Under the pieces are notes generated by a model. The model ran no database searches, was not told the origin of the DNA, and saw nothing but the letters and a program-made list of their open reading frames with translations. Shown here piece by piece: positions 26,356 to 34,320 of a stretch of 64,000 nt of DNA. The translations under genes were made by a program, and so were the position numbers. The DNA lies in NCBI GenBank assembly GCA_015060885.1, contig SUXO01000006.1, forward strand, positions 1 through 64,000. The letters run 5' to 3'. The DNA comes from Bacteroidales bacterium. Its GTDB lineage: Bacteria > Bacteroidota > Bacteroidia > Bacteroidales > Bacteroidaceae. The first letter of the stretch is position 1. Every line of letters begins with the position of its first letter.

Positions 26356-27461
26356 TGCGCCTGTTGCTTGTCGAGTTCGTTAAGGGCAAATGCGTATGCT
26401 CCCACCGATACGGCTTTGCTTGCGCCCATCTTGGAGATGGCAACGCCCACCCGTTTGTGAAAGTCATAATCGACATATCTCTCCTGCCCGTAAACCTTTA
26501 TTTTCTTTTTCTCTCCCTTTGCAAAAAGCTCGAATTCATCGGGGTTTTCCAGGTCATATATGTGCATTTGCACAAGGTTCAGCCTGTCGCCGCCGATGGT
26601 GCCTATCTGTGAGCGCATCTCCTTGAAAAGAGCCGGCATAATCCAACGCGAAGCGGCCGAAATTCCGCCGCCTATGACTACCAGCCCGTCTATTAAGGTT
26701 ACGGCTGTGGCAATGGCGGCACCGGCTGTGGTGCCCACCGATGCAAATGCCGCTCTTGCAGCCTCTTGGTCGCCCTCGCGTGTGCCGTCGGCAATTTCGC
26801 AAATCTCCTTTGGAGTGAGGCCGTGCCCGGGGTTGTTGCTCTTTTCACCGTATATGCGTTGCACTGCGCGTATGGTAACTCCCTCTTCCACTATTATATG
26901 CGGCATCCCTTTGTGGGGCAGGCAGAATGTTTCCACACAGGAGTTGTCGCCGCGGTTCAGCCGGTTGTCTATGACCACTCCAATTCCGAATCCGGTGCCC
27001 AGTGTGTACCCGATAAGGTTCCTGTACCGCTTGGTGGAGCCGGCCTCTTGAAGGCGGCGGTTCACTTCGGGCAGTGTTCCGCAAAGTGCCTCGCCATAGG
27101 CAAAAAGGTCACCGTCGTTGTTAATGTACACAGGTATGCCGAACTCTCCTTCGAGAAAGGCTTTCAGAGCCACTCCTTCGCGGAACGAGGGAAAATTGGG
27201 AAGGTAACCGCCGATAATTCCGTTGGGGTAGTCGGCCGGGCCGGGGAAGGCAAAACTTATGGCCACAGGCTTCTCTTGGAGCCTGTCGATAATATGCCGG
27301 AACCCGTTGACCATATTACGCAAACACAAATCGAGGTCGTGGGCTTGCGATGGGAGCGTCAAGGGTTCGGTTATGAACTCGCCGGCCTGCATTGCGCCAA
27401 AAACGAAATTGGTGCCGCCGGCATCGAGTGTTACCACTATGCGGTTGTCTTTTGTGTACAT
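26352..27461 (-). CDS. ROK family sugar kinase lacking the zinc motif
   Basis: A cytoplasmic ROK-family kinase, 369 residues, expected to phosphorylate a hexose such as mannose, fructose, glucose or an amino sugar. The N-terminal ATP phosphate-binding motif is LDAGGTNFVFG (13-23), and GLVVIGGGISAAS is the second nucleotide-binding element. The usual CxCGxxGCxE zinc motif of ROK sugar kinases is absent; the corresponding region reads SCVETFCLPHKG. No DNA-binding domain is present, so it is a kinase rather than a repressor. Its position between mannanase and mannosidases suggests mannose or a mannose-derived sugar as substrate (inference). Confidence 0.86.
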   Translation of the reverse strand: MYTKDNRIVVTLDAGGTNFVFGAMQAGEFITEPLTLPSQAHDLDLCLRNMVNGFRHIIDRLQEKPVAISFAFPGPADYPNGIIGGYLPNFPSFREGVALKAFLEGEFGIPVYINNDGDLFAYGEALCGTLPEVNRRLQEAGSTKRYRNLIGYTLGTGFGIGVVIDNRLNRGDNSCVETFCLPHKGMPHIIVEEGVTIRAVQRIYGEKSNNPGHGLTPKEICEIADGTREGDQEAARAAFASVGTTAGAAIATAVTLIDGLVVIGGGISAASRWIMPALFKEMRSQIGTIGGDRLNLVQMHIYDLENPDEFELFAKGEKKKIKVYGQERYVDYDFHKRVGVAISKMGASKAVSVGAYAFALNELDKQQAQ

Positions 27462-27469
27462 ATTGTAGT

Positions 27470-28777
27470 TTATTTTATTGTTTTGGAAATCCGTAGATTG
27501 AATTCCTGTATGGCATTTATTGTGGTTGTGTCATCGGCAAAGACCGAGTACCACCCTTGCGGTTCGTGTGGCGGGTCGCACAGGTAATCGTCGCCCTCCT
27601 GCCACACAGCTTCGCGCACTTTGCCATTGCCTCCCCAACCCCAGAAGTTGCACCCGGCAACGGGGCCTCCGTTTTCTATGCTGTTTGCCACCTCGTTGAA
27701 TACAAAGCGGTAGAAGATGTCGCGGCTGTCGGTGGATATGCCGTGTCCGGCCTTGTTGCCCTCACGGGGATAGCCGAACTCCTCGATAACCAGCGGTTTG
27801 CCAAGTCTTTCGGCAAGGGCTATATGCTCGTCAATATATGCCTTGCTCTTTGAACAGGCATTCTCTATGCCGCTGTCGGGGTTGCTGCGCGGTGCCCATC
27901 CCCAGTTCACCGGCCATATATGTATTGTAATGTAGTCGATGTTCTTGTCGCTGTGTATGCGCTCACATAGCTCCCTGTCGGCCTCGCAACCAATATATCC
28001 CTCGCTGCCGGTCGAAACAAGGTGGTTGGGGTCGGCTGCCTTTATTATTGCAGCCGCCTTTGATAACCATTCGGCAAACTGCTCCTTGTTCTCTTTTGCG
28101 AAGGGGCGTGGCTCGTTGCAAAGCTGCCACGACATTATTGCCGGCTCATCCTTGTAAAAACGGCCTGTGATGCTGTTCTTGCGAGTGACAATCTGTTTTA
28201 TGTAGCTGTAATAGAGTTCTTGCGCCTCCTTGCAGCGCGAAAAGTGGGCCGAATAGTCCACATATCTGTCGTAGCCGCCTTCGATATTTGTATTGGGAGA
28301 GTCGCCATAACCGCACTCTTTGAGATAGAAACCGTATCCGCCGCTCCAATCCCAGGCGTTGTTGAGGTATATTACAGCCTGTATATCGCGCTTTTCAAGC
28401 TCGGCAAGGGTGTAGTCGAGCCCTTTGAGAATGGTGTCGTTCAACACTCCGGGCGATGGTTGCAGGCAGGGCTTTGCCGGGTTCGCAAGAGCGCTGCCGC
28501 CATCGGGCCCTGTTAGTACCCTTAAATTGGTTATGCCCAGGGTTTTAAGGTTGTCAAGCTCGGCAAGGAAACGTTCTCTGTTGCCGCCGCTTCCCTCCGA
28601 TGCTATTATGGTGGCATACCACATATTGGTGCCTATGAAATTATAGGGCTTGCCATTTTTTATGAACTTCGTACCCTCGGTCTTTACGAATTGCGTGTTG
28701 TCGCTTGCAGGGCTTTTCCCGCATGAAAGGGCGAGAAACATAGCTGCGACGAGTGCTGCATAGGCTGTTTTTTTCAT
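27470..28777 (-). CDS. GH5 endo-beta-mannanase-like lipoprotein
   Basis: A glycoside hydrolase of clan GH-A, family GH5, closest in appearance to the mannan endo-1,4-beta-mannosidase group (GH5_7). It is 435 residues and a lipoprotein with Cys19. The acid/base is Glu222 in SWQLCNEPRP. The nucleophile is expected at Glu333 in the LVIEEFGYPRE motif. The WPVNWGW segment near 288-294 contributes aromatic subsites. It is first in the four-gene mannoside operon, 8 bases before the kinase. Surface attachment would let it open mannan or glucomannan chains before the exo-enzymes act. Another beta-mannosidic substrate is possible. Confidence 0.87.
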   Translation of the reverse strand: MKKTAYAALVAAMFLALSCGKSPASDNTQFVKTEGTKFIKNGKPYNFIGTNMWYATIIASEGSGGNRERFLAELDNLKTLGITNLRVLTGPDGGSALANPAKPCLQPSPGVLNDTILKGLDYTLAELEKRDIQAVIYLNNAWDWSGGYGFYLKECGYGDSPNTNIEGGYDRYVDYSAHFSRCKEAQELYYSYIKQIVTRKNSITGRFYKDEPAIMSWQLCNEPRPFAKENKEQFAEWLSKAAAIIKAADPNHLVSTGSEGYIGCEADRELCERIHSDKNIDYITIHIWPVNWGWAPRSNPDSGIENACSKSKAYIDEHIALAERLGKPLVIEEFGYPREGNKAGHGISTDSRDIFYRFVFNEVANSIENGGPVAGCNFWGWGGNGKVREAVWQEGDDYLCDPPHEPQGWYSVFADDTTTINAIQEFNLRISKTIK

Positions 28778-28805
28778 AAAAATCTGTTGTTGCGAGGTTA
28801 TTTTG

Positions 28806-28813
28806 CGAAGATA
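28806..28813 (-). promoter_or_regulatory. Probable -7 element of the mannoside operon
   Basis: On the minus strand 28813-28806 reads TATCTTCG followed by C, a TAnnTTTG variant, 29 bases before the GH5 start. The -33 element is not clear, which may mean an activator is needed. Confidence 0.4.
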
Positions 28814-28904
28814 GAAATTTGAATTAAAGAAATGAATTTTTCAATTGAAAATTCTGCCCTTTTTATATTTATAATGTGTAAATGTTTAATTTTGCCACTT
28901 TGTT

Positions 28905-28935
28905 ATTGTCATTTGCCGAACAAGTTTTATCTTTG
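28905..28935 (+). promoter_or_regulatory. Probable promoter of the etfB to CxxCH lipoprotein operon
   Basis: ATTG at 28905-28908 and TATCTTTG at 28928-28935 with a 19-base spacer. The -7 element is an exact match. It is 79 bases before etfB and divergent from the mannoside operon. Confidence 0.55.
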
Positions 28936-29014
28936 TAAATTGATTATGAAGAATTGCATGCTTTGTGGCAGGGCGTGAATCTGCTATGGAGTAAAATCAA
29001 AAAAACGGAAAAGT

Positions 29015-29887
29015 ATGGGTTTCAATATTATAGTATTGGCAAAGCAGGTGCCCGACACGCGCAACGTGGGTTCGCAGGCCATGAATGCCGACGGAACGAT
29101 AAACCGTTCGGCTCTGCCGGCGGTGTTCAACCCCGACGACCTTTGCGCCCTGGAACAGGCTTTGCGCATCAAAGAGAGGAATGCCGGCAGCAAGGTCACC
29201 GTGCTTACTATGGGCCCAAAACGCGCAACAGAACTCTTGCGCGAAGCCCTTTATCGCGGAGCCGACGATGTGATTCTCCTCTCCGATGCTGCATTTGCAG
29301 GTGCCGACACGTTGGCTACCTCCTATGCGCTCTCAACCGCGATACGCAAAATAGGCAATTACGATATAATCCTTTGCGGCCGTCAGGCAATTGATGGCGA
29401 CACTGCACAAGTGGGCCCGCAGGTAGCCTCAATGCTGGAACTTCCGCAGGTTACCTGTGTGCGTGAAATAGTGGAAATGGGGCAGTCCGGGATAGTTGCA
29501 GTACGCTCGATAGAGAATGGTACCGAACTTGTAAAGGCACCACTGCCGTTGCTTGTTACCGTTGAAGGCTCGGCGGCTCCCTGTCGCCCAAGAAACGCCT
29601 ATCGTATGTTGCGTTTTCACCGTGCTGCAACAGCTGCCGAACAGGCTGCCGAAGGGTATGAGTATAAAGCCCGGGCACTTGCCGACGAGGCCCTCACCAT
29701 AAAGGAGTGGGCGCTTGCCGACATTGACGGCGATGCATCGCGTTGCGGTCTTTCGGGTTCTCCCACCAAAGTGAAGGCCGTTGCCAACATTGTGTTCAAG
29801 GCAAAGGAGAGCAAGCGTTACACTGCCGACAGCGAGCAGGTAAAGTCGCTCGTTGCCGAACTGTTGTCCAACCATATAATAGGGTAG
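29015..29887 (+). CDS. etfB: Electron transfer flavoprotein beta subunit
   Basis: The small, AMP-binding subunit of the ETF heterodimer, which takes electrons from acyl-CoA dehydrogenase. At 290 residues it is longer than the roughly 250-residue classical subunit but typical for Bacteroidota. It starts with the family signature IIVLAKQVPDT. The GADDVILLSDAAF and CGRQAIDGDTAQVGPQVA segments are hallmarks of the beta subunit. It precedes etfA by 4 bases. The acceptor of the electrons is not encoded nearby. Confidence 0.95.
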   Translation: MGFNIIVLAKQVPDTRNVGSQAMNADGTINRSALPAVFNPDDLCALEQALRIKERNAGSKVTVLTMGPKRATELLREALYRGADDVILLSDAAFAGADTLATSYALSTAIRKIGNYDIILCGRQAIDGDTAQVGPQVASMLELPQVTCVREIVEMGQSGIVAVRSIENGTELVKAPLPLLVTVEGSAAPCRPRNAYRMLRFHRAATAAEQAAEGYEYKARALADEALTIKEWALADIDGDASRCGLSGSPTKVKAVANIVFKAKESKRYTADSEQVKSLVAELLSNHIIG

Positions 29888-29891
29888 TGAA

Positions 29892-30920
29892 ATGAATAAT
29901 ATATTGGTATATTGTGAGTTGAACGATACGCAGGTGGCGGGTGTGAGCCTCGAACTTTTGAGCGAGGGCCGTCGCCTTGCCGATAAACTGGGCGTGCAGC
30001 TCGAAGCAGTGGCCCTGGGTTCGGGGCTGCAAGGTGTGGCTGCGCAGGTATTCCCCTATGGCGTGGATACATTGCACCTGTTCGACGATGTCCGCCTGTC
30101 GCCCTACACGACACAACCGCATACCGCGGCATTGTGCAAGCTCGTCAAAGAGAACGATTATCAGATATTCCTGCTGGGTGCCACGGTAACGGGCCGTGAC
30201 CTTGCACCACGCATAACTGCCGAGTTACACTGCGGCCTTACAGCCGACTGCACCTCGCTCGAAATAGGTGACTATGAGGACAAGAAGCGTGGCGCAACCG
30301 TAAAGAATCTGCTTTATCAGGTGCGCCCTGCATTCGGCGGTAATATTGTGGCAACCATAGTTAACCCCTATCACCGCCCACAGATGGCAACGGTGCGCGA
30401 GGGAGTAATGCCGCTATGCAAGGTTCGCGAGGAGGGCTTTACCGGCAATGTGGTGGAGCACAATGTTGCCGACTATGTGAGTGATTGCGATTTTGTTGTT
30501 TCAGTAATAGAACGCCACGTACAGGCGCCCGATAACAATCTGAAACACGCCCCGATAGTGGTTGCCGGCGGTTATGGCATTGGCAGCAAAGAGAATTTTG
30601 AGATGCTCTTCTCGCTTGCCCGTTTGCTGCACGGCGAGGTTGGTGCTACCCGCGCAGCGGTTGATGCCGGTTACGCCACCCGCGACCGCCAGATAGGGCA
30701 GACAGGCCTCACGGTGCGTCCCAAAGTCTATTTCGCCTGTGGAATATCGGGGCAGGTACAGCATATTGCAGGAATGCAGGAGAGTGGAATAATTATCTCA
30801 ATAAACAGCGACCCCAATGCGCCCATAAACGCTATTGCCGATTATGTGGTGACAGGCAAGGCCGAAGAGGTAATTCCCCGTATAATAACATATTACCAAC
30901 AGAAAAATGAACTATTATAA
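29892..30920 (+). CDS. etfA: Electron transfer flavoprotein alpha subunit
   Basis: The FAD-binding ETF subunit, 342 residues. The N-terminal domain resembles the beta subunit. The C-terminal FAD domain carries the typical chain of motifs: VAGGYGIGS, GATRAAVDAGY, QIGQTGLTVRPKVYFACGISG and QHIAGM, then INSDPNAPI. It overlaps the acyl-CoA dehydrogenase gene by 14 bases, which indicates tight co-expression of the ETF and its electron donor. Confidence 0.95.
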   Translation: MNNILVYCELNDTQVAGVSLELLSEGRRLADKLGVQLEAVALGSGLQGVAAQVFPYGVDTLHLFDDVRLSPYTTQPHTAALCKLVKENDYQIFLLGATVTGRDLAPRITAELHCGLTADCTSLEIGDYEDKKRGATVKNLLYQVRPAFGGNIVATIVNPYHRPQMATVREGVMPLCKVREEGFTGNVVEHNVADYVSDCDFVVSVIERHVQAPDNNLKHAPIVVAGGYGIGSKENFEMLFSLARLLHGEVGATRAAVDAGYATRDRQIGQTGLTVRPKVYFACGISGQVQHIAGMQESGIIISINSDPNAPINAIADYVVTGKAEEVIPRIITYYQQKNELL

Positions 30921-32610
30921 CGACAATAAGGCACTGCAACACTATCTTGACCACCCTCTAATGCAGCGCATAGTTGCTATGAAGGAGGGTGGCTATGCAG
31001 CCTGTGGGGAGTACAACTATGCCCCGTCGTGCTTTGCCGAAGCACGCAAGGGGTACGAAGAGGTGCTGGCACTCGTGGGTGAACTTTGTGCCGAAGTGGT
31101 TGCCCCCAATGCGGCGCGTGTCGAAAAGGAGGGCCCGTCGCTGCTCGACGGTCGCGTGAAGTATGCTCCTGCCACCGAAGAGAATATGACACTCTTCCGC
31201 CAGGCCGGGCTTATGGGAGTTTCGCTTCCACGCCGCTATGGCGGTTTGAACTTCCCCGTGACCGTGTTCACAATGATGCAGGATGTAGTGTGCCGTGCCG
31301 ATGCAGCCTTCGGTAACCTTTGGGGGTTGCAGGATTGTGCCGAAACGATATACAACTTCGGTTCGGTCGAGCAGTGCGAGCGCATCCTGCCGCGTATATG
31401 TGCCGGCGAAACCATGTCGATGGACCTGACCGAACCCGATGCCGGCAGCGACCTGCAAAGCGTGTCGCTCAAAGCTACCTTCTGCGAGGAGGATGGCCGC
31501 TGGTATCTCGACGGTGTCAAACGCTTCATTACCAACGGCGACAGCGATGTGCATCTGGTGCTTGCCCGTAGCGAGGAGGGCAGTGTCGATGGCCGTGGCC
31601 TCTCTCTCTTCATCTGTGAAAAGAGTTGTGGAAGAATAAGAACCCGCCGCATAGAGGAGAAGATGGGTATCCACGGCTCTCCCACCTGTGAAATTGTATT
31701 CGACCACGCACCGGCCGAACTTTGCGGCAGCCGCAAGATGGGACTCATAAAATATGTGATGTCGCTGATGAACGGTGCCCGTCTGGGCATTGCCACGCAG
31801 AGTGTGGCCATTGCGCAGGCAGCCTACGAAGAGGCACTCTCCTATGCTCGTGAGCGCAAGCAGTTCGGCAAGAACATCATAACCATTGCGCCTGTTTACG
31901 AAATGTTGGGTGCAATGCAGGCACGCCTCGATGCCGCCCGCAGCCTTCTCTATGAAACAGCCCGCAATGTCGATATGAACTACCAGTTTGCCGACCTTGC
32001 CCGTGAACGCACCCTCACTCCCGAAGAGCGTCAGGAATCGAAACAATTCTCAAAGAAAGCCGATGCCCTTACCCCCATCGTAAAGGGTATGGCAAGCGAA
32101 ATAGCCAACAAGAATGCCTACGATGCTGTGCAGGTACACGGCGGTTCGGGCTATATGAGCGACTACACCTGTGAACGCCTTTATCGCGATGCCCGCATAA
32201 CATCGATATACGAGGGTACCACACAGTTGCAGGTGGTTGCTGCAATACGTTATGCCACAGGTGGTTTCTATACACAACTATTGCAAGAGTACCTCTCGGC
32301 CGATGTTCCTGCCTCGTTGCAACCATTAAAAGAGCGCATAGCCGCTATGGCAGGGCTGTACAATGAAGCTCTTGCCGCAGCGCAGGCTTTCGGGTGCCAG
32401 GAAACACTCGACTTCCTCTCGCGCCGCATATACGAAACAGCTGCCTACCCGATAATGTCGGCATTGCTGTTGCTCGATGCTGCTGCCAACGAGGAACTCT
32501 TTGCCCCCTCTCTTGCCCGTTTCGTGGCAATGGCCGAGGCCGAAGTGGCGGCGCACACTGCATACATAAAGAACTTTACTCCCGAATTATTGACACAATA
32601 CAAAAAATAA
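30907..32610 (+). CDS. Acyl-CoA dehydrogenase family protein
   Basis: A flavin-dependent acyl-CoA dehydrogenase, 567 residues. It has the middle-domain signature MDLTEPDAGSDLQSV, the C-terminal QVHGGSGYMSDY motif, and the catalytic glutamate in YEGTTQLQ. It is about 170 residues longer than a classical enzyme because of a helical C-terminal extension (about 440-567), a variant seen in several bacterial enzymes. Substrate chain length cannot be told. With etfBA directly upstream it should feed the ETF; in anaerobes such sets can run toward oxidation or, with bifurcation, reduction. Confidence 0.9.
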   Translation: MNYYNDNKALQHYLDHPLMQRIVAMKEGGYAACGEYNYAPSCFAEARKGYEEVLALVGELCAEVVAPNAARVEKEGPSLLDGRVKYAPATEENMTLFRQAGLMGVSLPRRYGGLNFPVTVFTMMQDVVCRADAAFGNLWGLQDCAETIYNFGSVEQCERILPRICAGETMSMDLTEPDAGSDLQSVSLKATFCEEDGRWYLDGVKRFITNGDSDVHLVLARSEEGSVDGRGLSLFICEKSCGRIRTRRIEEKMGIHGSPTCEIVFDHAPAELCGSRKMGLIKYVMSLMNGARLGIATQSVAIAQAAYEEALSYARERKQFGKNIITIAPVYEMLGAMQARLDAARSLLYETARNVDMNYQFADLARERTLTPEERQESKQFSKKADALTPIVKGMASEIANKNAYDAVQVHGGSGYMSDYTCERLYRDARITSIYEGTTQLQVVAAIRYATGGFYTQLLQEYLSADVPASLQPLKERIAAMAGLYNEALAAAQAFGCQETLDFLSRRIYETAAYPIMSALLLLDAAANEELFAPSLARFVAMAEAEVAAHTAYIKNFTPELLTQYKK

Positions 32611-32615
32611 AAGAT

Positions 32616-33197
32616 ATGGAACAGACAGCAAACAAGAAGATTCGTGTGGCATACACACTTATATCGCACCGTAACGGTGAGAGTGAAGAGGTTGAAAAGA
32701 CAACCCGTGAGCAGCCTTTTGAGTTTTTGTCGGGTGTGGGATACACCCTCGATGCTTTCGAAGAGAACCTAAAAGACTTGAAAAAAGGCGATTCATTCGA
32801 TTTTACAATACCTTCGGCCGATGCTTATGGCGATTACGACCCCGACCACGTTCAGGACTTCGACCGCGAAGTTTTCACCATCGACGGCAAGTTCGACTCG
32901 GCTCATATCTATGCCGGCAATGTGGTTGAGATGATGCGTGCCGACGGCTCGCCCATTCTGGGTACCGTCAAGGAGGTTACCCCCTTTAAAGTGGTAATGG
33001 ATTTCAATCATCCGCTTGCCGGTTGTGACCTGCAATTCATTGGCAATGTCGTGGATTCACGTCCTGCATCGGAAGCCGAAATGAAGAAGTTCTATGACGC
33101 TCTGCGTGCATCGCAGCGCGGTTGCGGCGGTTGCAGCGGTTGCAACGGCGGCAGTTGTGGCGATGGCTGCGAGGACGGTTGCGGCGGTTGCCATTGA
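32616..33197 (+). CDS. SlyD-type FKBP peptidyl-prolyl isomerase with Cys-rich tail
   Basis: A cytoplasmic FKBP-fold prolyl isomerase and chaperone, 193 residues from the ATG at 32616, 5 bases after the dehydrogenase. The FKBP core is split by an insert-in-flap chaperone domain (about 75-130), as in SlyD. The tail (168-193) contains seven cysteines and a terminal histidine in Gly-rich CGGC-like spacing, comparable to the metal-binding tail of E. coli SlyD that stores nickel. Here the tail is Cys-dominated rather than His-dominated. A role in metal delivery is inferred; prolyl isomerase activity follows from the family. Confidence 0.88.
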   Translation: MEQTANKKIRVAYTLISHRNGESEEVEKTTREQPFEFLSGVGYTLDAFEENLKDLKKGDSFDFTIPSADAYGDYDPDHVQDFDREVFTIDGKFDSAHIYAGNVVEMMRADGSPILGTVKEVTPFKVVMDFNHPLAGCDLQFIGNVVDSRPASEAEMKKFYDALRASQRGCGGCSGCNGGSCGDGCEDGCGGCH

Positions 33198-33220
33198 TTT
33201 TCAATAAGCAAAAAAAGAGT

Positions 33221-34306
33221 ATGAATAGTTTTGGAACCCTTTTGCGCCTTACAACCTTTGGCGAGTCGCACGGCGAAGCCATAGGCGGTGTGCTCGACGG
33301 CTATCCTTCGGGGATTGTCATCGACGAGGAGTTTGTGCGTGCCGAAATGCAGCGCCGTCGTCCGGGGCAGAGTGCCGTGACTACATCGCGTAACGAAGCC
33401 GACGAGGTTCATTTCCTTTCGGGTGTGTTCGAAGGCCGCTCGACCGGTACCCCCATAGCCTTTGTCATATATAACACAAACAACCGCAGTGGCGATTACG
33501 GGAACCTGCGCACAGCCTATCGCCCATCGCACGCCGACTACGTCTATGATATGAAGTACGGTGTGCGCGACCATAGGGGTGGTGGCCGCTCATCGGCCCG
33601 TGAAACAGCGGTGCGTGTCTGTGCCGGTGCGCTTGCCAAGCTGGCTCTGCAACAGAGCGGTATAAGCGTGCAGGCCTACACTTCGCAAGTGGGTAACATT
33701 GTGCTTGAAAAGCCTTATACGGCTTATAATCTTGCACTTACCGAGAGTAACGTGGTTCGTTGCCCCGACAGCGGGAAGGCTGCCGAAATGGAGCAACTTA
33801 TTCTGTCGGTAAAACGCGATGGCGATACCGTGGGAGGTGTTGTGACCTGCGTGGTGAAGGGCGTTCCTGTGGGGCTTGGCGAGCCGTTGTACAATAAGTT
33901 GTCGGCATCTTTGGCTTCGGCAATGTTGTCTATAAATGCAGTGAAAGGGTTCGATTACGGCAATGGCTTTGAAGCCGCGTATGGTCGTGGTTCACAACAG
34001 AACGACATATTCTACAACAATAACGGAAAGATTGCCACACGCACCAACAACAGCGGCGGCATTCAGGGCGGCATATCGAACGGGAACGATATATACTTCC
34101 GTGTCGCATTCAAGCCTGTGGCAACCATACTGGTGGAACAGCCTACGGTAACTTCGGCAGGTGACGAAACCGTGTTGCAGGCCCGTGGCCGTCACGACCC
34201 TTGCGTGGTGCCTCGTGCGGTGCCGGTGGTCGAGGCTATGGCGGCACTTGTGGTGCTCGACCATTATATGATGCAGCGTGCAAGGAGAATATCGGAAAAA
34301 GAATAA
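33221..34306 (+). CDS. aroC: Chorismate synthase
   Basis: The last step of the shikimate pathway: removes phosphate from EPSP to give chorismate, using reduced FMN. It is 361 residues, the normal length. The signature [13 protein letters not shown] (11-23) contains the catalytic His17. The [14 protein letters not shown] and [11 protein letters not shown] segments and the [11 protein letters not shown] motif are intact. I chose the ATG at 33221, 23 bases after the SlyD stop, since upstream residues in frame are the Cys-rich tail region read in another frame. No other aro gene is near. Confidence 0.97.
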   Translation: MNSFGTLLRLTTFGESHGEAIGGVLDGYPSGIVIDEEFVRAEMQRRRPGQSAVTTSRNEADEVHFLSGVFEGRSTGTPIAFVIYNTNNRSGDYGNLRTAYRPSHADYVYDMKYGVRDHRGGGRSSARETAVRVCAGALAKLALQQSGISVQAYTSQVGNIVLEKPYTAYNLALTESNVVRCPDSGKAAEMEQLILSVKRDGDTVGGVVTCVVKGVPVGLGEPLYNKLSASLASAMLSINAVKGFDYGNGFEAAYGRGSQQNDIFYNNNGKIATRTNNSGGIQGGISNGNDIYFRVAFKPVATILVEQPTVTSAGDETVLQARGRHDPCVVPRAVPVVEAMAALVVLDHYMMQRARRISEKE

Positions 34307-34320
34307 ATATTGTCACTACG

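Noticed and set aside
26352..27461. ROK protein as a transcriptional repressor (NagC/Mlc type)
   Set aside because: There is no N-terminal helix-turn-helix; the chain starts directly with the kinase ATP motif.
30958..32046. 362-codon minus-strand open frame opposite the acyl-CoA dehydrogenase
   Set aside because: Antisense shadow; the sense strand carries the dehydrogenase signatures.
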